A DNA stretch of 15,775 nt, taken from contig CAYMTN010000125.1 in assembly GCA_964393335.1 (NCBI GenBank), positions 1 to 15,775 of the forward strand, given 5' to 3'. The notes below the pieces were generated by a model. The model was not told the DNA's origin and ran no database searches. It saw only the letters and a program-made list of their open reading frames with translations. This document shows, in pieces, positions 1 to 7,345 of the stretch. Source of the stretch: CAYMTN01 sp964393335 (GTDB lineage: Bacteria; Chloroflexota; Anaerolineae; Aggregatilineales; Aggregatilineaceae). How positions within the stretch are numbered: the first letter of the stretch is position 1; every line of letters begins with the position of its first letter. Made by a program: the position numbers and the translations under genes.

Positions 1-898
1 GCAGCATGACCCAGTGATCCCAGTCGTTTTCGTCCAGGCCATCTTCCAGCGAGATGATCGGGTAACGCTCGACCCAGTCCGCCCAGAACGCGACCAGTTC
101 CTCACCGGACAGCTTGCGGTTCTCTTTGGCCAGCACGTACTTGCCATCCTCGTAGATTTCGCTCACGGCAGGATCGATCGCCAGAAAGACCTGCTCGCCG
201 GGCGTATAACCGGCCTTCTGGATACCTTCGAGGATCATTTCAATCGCGGCCTCGTTGCTCGGCAAGCTCGGCGCAAAACCGCCCTCGTCGCCAACGGTGG
301 TGCGATAGCCCTTGCCAGCCAGCACCTTTTTCAAGCTCTGGTAAATCTCCGAACACCAGCGCAGCGCCTCGCGGAAGCTCTCGGCCCCGACCGGCATGAT
401 CATGAACTCTTGAAAGTCCGTGCTGTCGGCGGCATGTTTGCCACCGTTAAGGATATTCATCATCGGCACGGGCAGCGTATGCGCGTACGTGCCGCCCAGG
501 TAGCGGAACAGCGGCAGCCCGACGCTGTTGGCAGCGGCCTTGGCCGACGCCAACGACGCGCCCAGGATCGCATTCGCGCCCAATTTTCCCTTGTTGGGTG
601 TGCCGTCGAGTTCCAGCAGCATCTCGTCGATGCCTTTCTGGTCGGTCACATCCCAGCCGTACAGCGCGTCGGCGATCAGGCCGTTCACATTATCAACCGC
701 CTGGAGCACGCCCTTACCGCCGTACCGGCCCTTATCGCCGTCGCGCAGCTCAACCGCTTCGTGCTCGCCGGTGCTGGCCCCGCTGGGCACAATCGCCCGC
801 CCCCAGCTACCGTCTTCCAAACCAATCTCAACTTCAACCGTCGGGTTCCCGCGCGAATCCAACACTTCTCGACCGAGGACGGTTTCAATGATCGTCAT
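1..898 (-). CDS. eno: Enolase (2-phosphoglycerate dehydratase), C-terminus cut off by window edge
   Basis: Catalyses the reversible dehydration of 2-phosphoglycerate to phosphoenolpyruvate in glycolysis, in the cytoplasm. About 299 residues are readable from the ATG at 898 down to the window start; the family is usually about 425-435 residues, so roughly 130 C-terminal residues, including the catalytic lysine and the C-terminal histidine, lie outside. Visible hallmarks are VLDSRGNPTVEVE near residue 12, the mobile loop PSGASTGEHEA (38-48), NGGKHA with H155, QEFMIMP (163-169), GDEGGFAP with E205, the metal ligand region AIDP with D242, and SLEDGL with E285. An AGGAG lies 9 nt before the ATG. 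It is the last visible gene of a co-directional minus-strand series, 148 bp after the DRTGG-domain gene, so it may share their transcript or have its own promoter; I see no strong promoter in the gap. The identification is firm. Confidence 0.97.
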   Translation of the reverse strand, partial: MTIIETVLGREVLDSRGNPTVEVEIGLEDGSWGRAIVPSGASTGEHEAVELRDGDKGRYGGKGVLQAVDNVNGLIADALYGWDVTDQKGIDEMLLELDGTPNKGKLGANAILGASLASAKAAANSVGLPLFRYLGGTYAHTLPVPMMNILNGGKHAADSTDFQEFMIMPVGAESFREALRWCSEIYQSLKKVLAGKGYRTTVGDEGGFAPSLPSNEAAIEMILEGIQKAGYTPGEQVFLAIDPAVSEIYEDGKYVLAKENRKLSGEELVAFWADWVERYPIISLEDGLDENDWDHWVML

Positions 899-1046
899 GA
901 TGCTTCTCTCCTGTTGATAGCACGTCACACAGACAGGTTACGGATCGTCAATCACGGGCTTGGTATCCAGCCGTCAATTGCTCTCGTCGCGGCGCTGCCG
1001 ACGAACCGCAGGTTCCGCGCGCCCGACGTTATGTACGAATTGGCTG

Positions 1047-2126
1047 TCAGTCGCCCAACGCCTTCATCAAACCCTCGTAATCGAGGTGTTCGGACAGCAT
1101 CGCCTGGAAACGGCTCAGCTTTTCGGGCTGACCCAGGCTGGTGCGGCCAAAGATGCCCTCGACGCGTTCGACCGCTTCGAGCGTATTATCCGGCACGAGC
1201 AGCACGGCCACGTTCAGTTCTTCGGCCCGTTTGAGAATGGTCGATGTCGGCTGCAAATTGCCGGTCAGCACCAGGCACGTCGTGGAAGTTTCGAGCGCAG
1301 CCGCCTGAATATCCGTGCGGTCGCCGCCGGTGAAAACGGCCTTGTTCAACTGGCGGCGGAAACGCGGCAGCGCCGCTTCAACCGACATCGCGCCGACGCT
1401 CATGTGCTCCACCAGGCGCTCGCGCAGGTGTGACCCCGTCAGGACCTTTGCCGCCAGCGCGTCGATAATCTCGCCCACGCTGCGCGCGCGCAGGTAGGGA
1501 TCGAAGGGCAGCACACCCATCACCGTGATACCCTCTCGCTGCAAGAACGGCACGACCCGGTCGCGAACATTTTGCAGGTCTTCACGCGGCACGCTGTTGA
1601 TCACGACGCCGATCAGGTGTTCGCCCAGGCGGCGTTGGGCCGCCAGCGCGTCGTCCATCGCGCACATGCCCGCCACACACTGCTCGCTGAAGCTCACCAC
1701 GCTGAGCGTCGGGAGCTTCAAGTGCTCCACCACGTTGAGCGTGTTCAGCCCGACGGTATAGCCTTCGCGCATACTCGCGCCGCCTTCCATGATCACGACG
1801 TCGTTTTCTTCGCTGGCTTTTTCACATGCCGCTTCGATTTCGGCCAGAAAATCGCGTTTCAGCGTGCCGTCAAGGACCTGTTGCAGCAGCGCGCCGGTGA
1901 TGATCACGGGTGACAGCTCCCAGGGCGGGGTTTCAAGGCCCAGCGTACGCCGCACAAAATCGGCGTCTTCGTCCAGCACGCGCCCGCCCGCTTCATAGGG
2001 CTGGGTGCTGACCGGTTTCAAGTAGCCGACCTTCAGCCCGGCGGCTTGCATCCGCAGCCCCAGGCCCAGGCTCAGCGCCGTTTTCCCGGAAAACGTACTG
2101 ACAGACGTAATATACAAACTCTTCAT
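1047..2126 (-). CDS. Phosphotransacetylase-family protein: P-loop (BioD-like) domain plus DRTGG domain
   Basis: 359 residues. The N-terminus has the dethiobiotin-synthetase-like fold: YITSVSTFSGKTALSLGLG (residues 5-23) carries the P-loop with SGKT at 13-16, LKPVST follows at 36-41, and IMEGGAS (112-118) corresponds to the second nucleotide-site strand. The C-terminal part (about 215-325) is a DRTGG-type domain with VFTGGDRTD (264-272) and LVLTGN. This is the N-terminal architecture of long bacterial phosphotransacetylases (COG0857), but the acetyltransferase domain that does the chemistry is absent, so it is unlikely to make acetyl phosphate itself. A regulatory or nucleotide-sensing role is the usual guess. 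It starts 46 bp after the stop of the ADP-forming acyl-CoA synthetase and very probably shares its transcript, which supports a link to acetyl-CoA/acetate metabolism. Only a weak AAAGG precedes the ATG. Domain call is confident; function is not known. Confidence 0.88.
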   Translation of the reverse strand: MKSLYITSVSTFSGKTALSLGLGLRMQAAGLKVGYLKPVSTQPYEAGGRVLDEDADFVRRTLGLETPPWELSPVIITGALLQQVLDGTLKRDFLAEIEAACEKASEENDVVIMEGGASMREGYTVGLNTLNVVEHLKLPTLSVVSFSEQCVAGMCAMDDALAAQRRLGEHLIGVVINSVPREDLQNVRDRVVPFLQREGITVMGVLPFDPYLRARSVGEIIDALAAKVLTGSHLRERLVEHMSVGAMSVEAALPRFRRQLNKAVFTGGDRTDIQAAALETSTTCLVLTGNLQPTSTILKRAEELNVAVLLVPDNTLEAVERVEGIFGRTSLGQPEKLSRFQAMLSEHLDYEGLMKALGD

Positions 2127-2172
2127 GTTGGTTTGCCCTTTTCAGCTACTACGTGTTAAATCCAGACAATGA

Positions 2173-4272
2173 TCAACTTTTGAGCACCAGACGCATATCC
2201 AGTGCAATGGCTCCTTGCCCGCGCGAGTAGACCATCAGCGGGTTAATGTCCATCTCGACAATCTCCGGGAAGTCGGTCACCAGCTGCCCGATCCGCAGCA
2301 GCGTATCGACCATCGCCTCACGGTCCGCCGGCGGGCGACCGCGCACACCGGCCAGCAGCGAATGGGCGCGAATCTCTTCGAGCATTTCTTCGGCGTCCTG
2401 GCGTCCAAAGGGTGCCACGCGGAAGGTCACGTCCTTCAATGCTTCTACGAGGATACCACCTAAACCGAAAGTCACCAACGGCCCGAACTGCGGGTCTTTG
2501 CTCATGCCGACCAGCACTTCGATGCCATCCATTGGCACCATTTCTTGCACCAGGCAGCCCCAGATGCGCGCATCCGGCACGTAACGATTCGCCCGGTAGA
2601 CGATCAGATCAAACGCGTCGCGCACGTCGGTGGCGTTGTTCAGGCCGACCTTCACGCCGCCCACGTCGGTTTTGTGCAAAATATCCGGGCTGGCGATCTT
2701 CAGCACGACCGGATAGCCGATCTTCCCGGCAACCTCGACCGCTTCATCTGTCGTAGCCGCCAGCTCGCTCTTCGGCAGCCGCAGCCCGTATGCCTCGGCG
2801 ACCGCCCGCGCCTCCGCTTCGCCCACGCTCACGCGGTTTTCCGCCCGCACATCGGCAAAAACCTTCTTCACCGCGTCACGGTCGACGTCAAACGTGACGA
2901 TCTCCGGATCGGGCCGGTCCCGCGCGGCGATGTAATCGCGCATGGCCGCGAACGCCTTCGCCGCCTGCTCGGGGAACTTGTAGTTGGGGATACTGTAACT
3001 CGCCAGCACGTCTTCACCGGCTTTGGCGCGTTCCTCGCCCATGAACGCACCCAAAATCGGCTTGTCCGTGCGCTGGCTGAGTTTGCCGATCGCGTTGGCC
3101 GTTTCGACGATCTCGGTCATGGCTTGCGGCGTGACAATGCACATGATGCCATCCACGTTCGGGTCCATCGCGATCAATTCAATCGCCTGCGCGTAGCGAT
3201 CATGGAGCGCGTCTCCGAGCACGTCCACCGGGTTGGCAGCGCTGGCCGCGTCCGGCAGGAACTCTTCGAGCTTCTGGATAGTCTCGCGCTGCATACGCGC
3301 CAACTGCATCCCGGCGTGTTCCAGCATGTCAGTCGCCAGGATGCCTGGGCCGCCCGCGTTGGTCACGATGGCGATCCGGTCCCCCTTGATCAGCGGCTGG
3401 TTGGCAAACGCGCGCGCGCTGTCGAACAGCTCTTGCAGCGTGCCCATGCGCAGCGTGCCCGCCTGGTAAAACGCCGAGTCGTAAGCGGCTTCGGCCCCGG
3501 CCAGTGACCCTGTGTGGCTCGATACCGCCCGCGACCCGGACTCGGTCACGCCGCTTTTCAGCACCAGGATCGGCTTCAGGCGGCTGACCTGGCGCGCCAC
3601 TTTGATAAATTCCTGCCCTTTGGGCAGCCCTTCAACATACGCCAGGATCACTTTGGTCTGCGGGTCTTCCACCCAGTCCAACATCAGGTCGATCTCGCTG
3701 ATGTCGGCCTTGTTTCCCAGGCTGACGAAACGGCTGAATCCCAGGTCATGCGAGGCCAGTGACCAGTCAAGAATGGCCGTTTGCAGCGCGCCGGACTGCG
3801 ACATGAACGAGATCGTGCCCTGTGGCGGGGTCCCGGCGGCAAACGTGGCGTTGATCGGCGTGTACGTGTCGATGATGCCCAGGCAGTTCGGGCCGATCAC
3901 TCGAATGTCATATTTTTTGGCGATCTCGATCACCTCAAGCTCGCGCTCCATGCCCTCGACGCTGGCTTCGCGGAACCCGGCGCTGATCACGACCACCGCC
4001 TTGATGCCCTTTTCACCACATTCGCGCATGGCATTCGGCACATGGTTGTAGGGGATCACGACGACGGCCAGGTCTGGCACTTCGGGCAAGTCCATCACAG
4101 ACGGGTACGTTTTGTAACCGTAGATCTGTGAGGCTTTGGGGTTGATCGGGTAGATATTGCCTCTAAAGCCAGATTCGATCACGTTGGCGAGCACGGTATA
4201 TCCGAGCTTGGCCGGTGATGTGCTGGCCCCAATAATAGCGACCGCATTGGGTTTGAAGAATGCTTCTAGCAT
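2173..4272 (-). CDS. ADP-forming acetate/acyl-CoA synthetase, fused alpha-beta type
   Basis: Converts acyl-CoA (typically acetyl-CoA), ADP and phosphate to acid, ATP and CoA, a one-enzyme substrate-level phosphorylation. At 699 residues it is the fused form. Order of domains: CoA-binding Rossmann domain (about 1-130, IGASTSPAKLGY at 14-25), succinyl-CoA-ligase-like domains (about 150-450, SQSGALQTAILDW at 158-170 and SSHTGSLAGAEAAYDSAF around H253, the phosphohistidine position of the family), a linker, then an ATP-grasp domain (about 480-699) with ILHKTDVGGV (H533, the second histidine known in the beta subunit), FGLGGILVEALKDVTFRVAP (602-621) and EMDINPLMV (673-681). Both histidines are present, so it should be active; it could also be called a GNAT-less Pat/AcuA-type acyl-CoA synthetase. 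A GGGAG lies 5 nt before the ATG. It leads the minus-strand group with the DRTGG gene and enolase. Substrate (acetate versus larger acids) cannot be told from sequence. Confidence 0.93.
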   Translation of the reverse strand: MLEAFFKPNAVAIIGASTSPAKLGYTVLANVIESGFRGNIYPINPKASQIYGYKTYPSVMDLPEVPDLAVVVIPYNHVPNAMRECGEKGIKAVVVISAGFREASVEGMERELEVIEIAKKYDIRVIGPNCLGIIDTYTPINATFAAGTPPQGTISFMSQSGALQTAILDWSLASHDLGFSRFVSLGNKADISEIDLMLDWVEDPQTKVILAYVEGLPKGQEFIKVARQVSRLKPILVLKSGVTESGSRAVSSHTGSLAGAEAAYDSAFYQAGTLRMGTLQELFDSARAFANQPLIKGDRIAIVTNAGGPGILATDMLEHAGMQLARMQRETIQKLEEFLPDAASAANPVDVLGDALHDRYAQAIELIAMDPNVDGIMCIVTPQAMTEIVETANAIGKLSQRTDKPILGAFMGEERAKAGEDVLASYSIPNYKFPEQAAKAFAAMRDYIAARDRPDPEIVTFDVDRDAVKKVFADVRAENRVSVGEAEARAVAEAYGLRLPKSELAATTDEAVEVAGKIGYPVVLKIASPDILHKTDVGGVKVGLNNATDVRDAFDLIVYRANRYVPDARIWGCLVQEMVPMDGIEVLVGMSKDPQFGPLVTFGLGGILVEALKDVTFRVAPFGRQDAEEMLEEIRAHSLLAGVRGRPPADREAMVDTLLRIGQLVTDFPEIVEMDINPLMVYSRGQGAIALDMRLVLKS

Positions 4273-4480
4273 AGAAACTCCCAGGAAGGAACACTAATGC
4301 AACACAACGACCAGCGTACCACCGTCACCGGTGAAGCGAACGCCCAAAAACCATCATGTGCCAGGCACAAACGCCCCTGCACCCGTTCTGGCCCAACGTG
4401 GTGCCCGTCCGGCACCGTTCAAATGTGGATGATGAATGCTGCGGAGGCGTGGTGTTTTCGCTTGGCTTAGTCCACGCGCC

Positions 4481-4486
4481 ATTATA
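4481..4486 (-). promoter_or_regulatory. Putative -10 box for the acyl-CoA synthetase transcript
   Basis: Read on the minus strand the sequence is GGTATAATGG, a perfect TATAAT. No good -35 sits 16-18 bp upstream. The same GGTATAAT core recurs before the small membrane protein gene in this window, which adds weight. The leader would be about 200 nt long. Confidence 0.5.
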
Positions 4487-4580
4487 CCGCCCCGGTCTGA
4501 ACCCGCCACAGAGAGAAGTCACTCCCCAGGCTGTCAAATTACACGCGCCGCCCCGACATGCGAAATCACCTGCCGCGCGT

Positions 4581-4586
4581 TACAAT
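4581..4586 (+). promoter_or_regulatory. Putative -10 box for the cysteine desulfurase
   Basis: TACAAT lies 38 bp before the proposed TTG start, in the context GTTACAATC. A near-identical GGTACAATC lies 32 bp before the start of the unknown gene at 13878. No clear -35 element at 16-18 bp. Confidence 0.45.
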
Positions 4587-4623
4587 CTCTATTGATGGAT
4601 CGTAACAAAAACCGGAGAAATTA

Positions 4624-5823
4624 TTGGACCCTATGCGACGAATCTACCTGGACCATAGCGCGACGACCCCGCTTGATCCCCGTGTGCTGGAAGCGATGCT
4701 GCCCTATTTCAGCGATCAGTTCGGGAATTCGATGGCCGTCCACAGCTTTGGGCGCGAGGCTGAGCGCACCATCGAACGCGCCCGCGACAGCGTCGCCCGG
4801 CGTTTGAACTGCCAGCCGCACGAAGTGATCTTCACCAGCGGCGGCACCGAAAGCGATAACCTGGCGCTGCGCGGCCCGGCCCAGGCGGCCCGCGTCCAGC
4901 AGCGCCCATTCACGCTGGTCACCGGGCCAATCGAGCACCACGCCATATCGGTGACGGCGCGCCAGCTCCGCGAGACGCTCGGCGTTTCGCTGCGTTTCGT
5001 GCCGGTGGATCGTTTCGGGCAGGTATCCCCCGACGATCTGCGGGCCGTGCTGCGTAACCTGCCGCCGGACGGCGTGACGCTCGTCAGCCTGATCCACGCA
5101 CACAATGAACTCGGCACCCTGAACCCGATTGCGGCGTGTGCCGCCGTCGCGCACGCGTTCGGCGCGATCATGCACACCGACGCCGTGCAATCGCCCGGTC
5201 ATGTCCCGCTCGACGTGGGCGCGTTGGGCGTCGATATGCTGTCGCTGTCGTCACATAAATTCTACGGGCCAAAGGGATCGGGCGTGCTGGTGCTGCGCGA
5301 CGGCGTGGATTTCCTCAGCGCCCAGAGCGGCGCGAAACATGAAGATAACCGCCGCGCCGGGACGCACAACACGCCCGGCATCGTCGGCACGGCGCGCGCG
5401 CTGGAACTGGTCTGCGATGATCTGCCCGCCAGCGCCGCCCGGCTGGCAGCGCTGCGCGACCGGTTGATCGCCGGCGTCCTGGAACGCGTCCCGGATGTCC
5501 ACCTGACGGGGCACCCAACGGATCGTCTGCCAGGACACGCTAGTTTTGCGGTCAAAAACGTCGAAAGCAGCACGTTGCTGATGCACCTCGACCAGCGCGG
5601 GATCGCGGCTTCGTCCGGCAGCGCGTGCAAAGTCGGCAACGAGCAGCCCTCGACCATCCTGGAGACGATCGGATACAGCCAGGAATGGACGCGCGGCGGG
5701 CTGCGGTTTTCGCTCGGTCACAGCACCACCGATGCCGACATCGACGCCGTGCTGGACGCGCTGCCCGGCGCCGTCGAAGCGGTGCGCCGCGTCAATACGC
5801 TGAGCGTTCACAGTGAGTCGTGA
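4624..5823 (+). CDS. Cysteine desulfurase, class I NifS/IscS type
   Basis: PLP enzyme that takes sulfur from cysteine as an enzyme-bound persulfide and passes it to acceptors, giving alanine. 399 residues, normal for the family. Hallmarks: IYLDHSATTPLDPRVLEAM (7-25), FTSGGTESDNLAL (70-82), PIEHHAI with H105 stacking on PLP, HTDAVQS with D186 and Q189, SSHKFYGPKG with the PLP lysine K212, and SSGSACK with catalytic cysteine C335 in the short loop context. I place the start at TTG 4624 because GGAG (4614-4617) is 6 nt upstream; the alternative ATG at 4633 would be 15 nt away and remove three residues. The next gene downstream on the same strand is mnmA, so the likely acceptor is MnmA for tRNA 2-thiouridine, as known for dedicated desulfurase/MnmA pairs in Gram-positive bacteria. 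A role in Fe-S assembly is equally possible because no iscU/sufU is visible here. Confidence 0.95.
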   Translation: MDPMRRIYLDHSATTPLDPRVLEAMLPYFSDQFGNSMAVHSFGREAERTIERARDSVARRLNCQPHEVIFTSGGTESDNLALRGPAQAARVQQRPFTLVTGPIEHHAISVTARQLRETLGVSLRFVPVDRFGQVSPDDLRAVLRNLPPDGVTLVSLIHAHNELGTLNPIAACAAVAHAFGAIMHTDAVQSPGHVPLDVGALGVDMLSLSSHKFYGPKGSGVLVLRDGVDFLSAQSGAKHEDNRRAGTHNTPGIVGTARALELVCDDLPASAARLAALRDRLIAGVLERVPDVHLTGHPTDRLPGHASFAVKNVESSTLLMHLDQRGIAASSGSACKVGNEQPSTILETIGYSQEWTRGGLRFSLGHSTTDADIDAVLDALPGAVEAVRRVNTLSVHSES

Positions 5824-5839
5824 ACCGTGGTCCGTAAAC

Positions 5840-6148
5840 CGTTGTCAGTGATCCGTAATCCGTTCACCGCACGGCAAACGGCCAGCGAGCTTGACAGGTC
5901 ATTTGGAGAGGTAACTTTTTCGAGGACCCTCACCTTTGAGTCCCGTGTATGCGGCGCGTAACGGCCTCCCACAGCGTAGGCGAGGGGACTTCATCCGTCC
6001 GGCCTGCTTGCTCCCCTCTCCTGCTTGGCGGGAGAGGGGCCGGGGGTGAGGGTTTTCAACGGTCTCTGACGCCAGCGATCCGTTTTCAATTCAGTATGCC
6101 ACCGGACTCTGTCTTTTACGGAAAACGGCTGACGGATCACTGCTAACG
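5840..6148. repeat. MITE-like non-coding element with ~30-bp imperfect terminal inverted repeats
   Basis: The left arm 5840-5869 and right arm 6119-6148 are reverse complements at 24 of 30 positions, including an uninterrupted 11-bp block (5846-5856 CAGTGATCCGT with 6132-6142). Inside are a second inverted pair (5926-5933 ACCCTCAC with 6046-6053) and a central GC-rich hairpin (6013-6039). Related copies of TCCGTAA next to the left arm (5831-5837 and 5852-5858) suggest a repeat-prone sequence. No coding capacity and no clear target-site duplication at the ends, so it may be a REP/MITE family member or simply a structured spacer. Whether it is repeated elsewhere in the genome cannot be seen here. 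Confidence 0.5.
6013..6039. repeat. GC-rich palindrome (REP-like hairpin)
   Basis: Arms CCCCTCTCC (6013-6021) and GGAGAGGGG (6031-6039) pair perfectly, extended by one G-U and two more pairs around a 3-nt loop, and are followed by CGGGGGTGAGGG. Palindromes of this style are common as dispersed intergenic repeats in high-GC bacteria. No T-tract follows, so it is not a typical intrinsic terminator, though the folded RNA could still affect read-through into mnmA. Confidence 0.6.
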
Positions 6149-6208
6149 CCAAACCAGGAGCGGTCGATAATCAGCCAACGACCACTAACGAACAACCACT
6201 AACCTACC

Positions 6209-7288
6209 ATGACTAACAAACCGCGTGTGGTCGTCGCCATGAGTGGCGGCGTCGATAGTTCCGTAGCAGCGGCCCTGCTCGTCCGGCAGGGCTACGACGT
6301 GATCGGCATGATGATGCGCCTCTGGTCGGAAGACTGCGGCGCAGGCGGCACGAATCGCTGCTGCACGCCCGGCCAGATGGCCGATGCAAGCCGCATTGCG
6401 GACCAACTCGGCATCCCGTTTTACGTGATCGATTCGCAGGACGTGTTTCACCGCACGATTGTACAGTTTTTCGTGGACCGGTACGCCGCCGGAGATACGC
6501 CGAATCCATGCCTGGAGTGTAACCGGCACGTCCGCTTTGAATGGCTGTTGAATCACGCACTCGCGCTGGGGGCGGACTATCTCGCCACCGGGCACTACGC
6601 CCGCACGGACCGCACGCCCGATGGCCGCGTGCGCCTGCTGATGGCCCGCGATCCCGCCAAGGATCAAAGTTACGTGCTCAGCGTGCTGACCCAGGAAAAA
6701 CTACGGCACGCACTGTTTCCGGTTGGTGACTACGCGAAACCGGACGTGCGCCGTCTCGCGGACGAGATCGGGCTGCCGGTCGCCCACAAACACGACAGCC
6801 AGGATTTGTGCTTCCTGGCCGACGGCGATTACCGCCGTTTTCTGCGCGAGCGCATCCCCGCCGCCGTGCAGCCCGGCCCGATCCGGCTGCGCGACGGGCG
6901 TCTGCTCGGCGAGCATACCGGCCTGCCGAATTACACCATCGGCCAGCGCAAAGGTCTGGGCATCAGCTACCCGGAGCCGCTCTACGTGCTGGAAACGGAC
7001 CCCGCCCACAACGCCTTGATCGTCGGCCCGCGTCAGGAATTGGGGCGGCGCGGGCTGGTCGCCGGGCGCGTCAACTGGATCGCGGGCACGCCGGAAGGAC
7101 CGTTTCGCGCGGACGTGAAGATTCGCTACAAAGCGCAGCTTGCCCCGGCGACCGTCACCCCGCTGCCCGATGATCGCGTATCGATCACGTTCGACGAACC
7201 GCTGCGCGATATCACGCCCGGCCAGGGCGCGGTGATCTACGATGGGGACGAATGCCTAGGCGGCGGCATCATCGCGCGCGTGGAGTGA
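6209..7288 (+). CDS. mnmA: tRNA-specific 2-thiouridylase MnmA
   Basis: Adenylates and thiolates uridine 34 at position 2 in the wobble base of Lys, Glu and Gln tRNAs, using persulfide sulfur. 359 residues, full length for the family. The PP-loop SGGVDSS is at 12-18; MMMRLW (34-39) and TGHYAR (127-132) are typical; DQSYVLSVL (152-160) matches the tRNA/ATP-contacting segment; the C-terminal part has the family's NYTIGQRKGLGIS (about 244-256) and ends with a beta-barrel-like domain. Cysteines: PNPCLECNR gives C101 and C104, and SQDLCFL gives C201. The E. coli enzyme has aspartate where C101 sits, so this protein has the three-cysteine arrangement associated with iron-sulfur-dependent MnmA. The ATG is preceded by ACCACTAACCTACC with no Shine-Dalgarno, so translation may be leaderless or weakly initiated. 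The cysteine desulfurase upstream on the same strand is the probable sulfur donor. Confidence 0.96.
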   Translation: MTNKPRVVVAMSGGVDSSVAAALLVRQGYDVIGMMMRLWSEDCGAGGTNRCCTPGQMADASRIADQLGIPFYVIDSQDVFHRTIVQFFVDRYAAGDTPNPCLECNRHVRFEWLLNHALALGADYLATGHYARTDRTPDGRVRLLMARDPAKDQSYVLSVLTQEKLRHALFPVGDYAKPDVRRLADEIGLPVAHKHDSQDLCFLADGDYRRFLRERIPAAVQPGPIRLRDGRLLGEHTGLPNYTIGQRKGLGISYPEPLYVLETDPAHNALIVGPRQELGRRGLVAGRVNWIAGTPEGPFRADVKIRYKAQLAPATVTPLPDDRVSITFDEPLRDITPGQGAVIYDGDECLGGGIIARVE

Positions 7289-7345
7289 GACGCCCTCTCT
7301 GATCGCTTTTCGTGGTCTGCTGTTTGCCGAACGCTGAATGCTGCG

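Larger units (their letters stand above)
4273..4623. other. Divergent intergenic region between the acyl-CoA synthetase and the cysteine desulfurase
   Basis: This 351-bp stretch separates two genes reading outward. I see no convincing gene in it. It carries a minus-strand TATAAT (4481-4486) that would give the synthetase an untranslated leader of roughly 200 nt, a 6-bp hairpin inside that leader (4400-4405 with 4411-4416, loop of 5), and a plus-strand TACAAT (4581-4586) close to the desulfurase start. The leader is long enough for an attenuator or riboswitch but I recognise no known class. Confidence 0.6.
5824..6208. other. Non-coding spacer between cysteine desulfurase and mnmA, filled by a repeat element
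   Basis: 385 bp without a credible gene; a short open frame at 5949-6146 has no ribosome site and lies over a palindrome. Almost the whole spacer is occupied by a putative inverted-repeat element (5840-6148) containing a strong hairpin. Near the right end, two copies of ACCACTAAC lie 14 bp apart (6181 and 6195), and a related ATGACTAAC at 6209 continues that 14-bp period into the mnmA start. Confidence 0.6.

Noticed and set aside
14..1234. Long open frame on the plus strand opposite enolase and the DRTGG gene
   Set aside because: It is antisense to two well-supported genes, crosses the gap between them, has no ribosome site and reads as Arg/Ala/Val-rich shadow protein typical of high-GC DNA.
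2545..3507. 320-codon open frame opposite the acyl-CoA synthetase
   Set aside because: Antisense to a gene with clear domains; composition (many His, Arg, Val, Asp) is that of a high-GC shadow frame and no motif is recognisable.
4273..4474. T-box or other known riboswitch in the leader of the acyl-CoA synthetase
   Set aside because: GGTGCC/GGCACC and GACGGTGGTACG superficially recall T-box elements, but there is no antiterminator consensus, no terminator and the gene is not an amino-acid gene.
7289..7345. Terminator between convergent mnmA and prepilin peptidase
   Set aside because: Only a loose pairing (7316-7323 with 7360-7367, loop over 35 nt and partly inside the coding region) without a T-tract was found; not enough to call.
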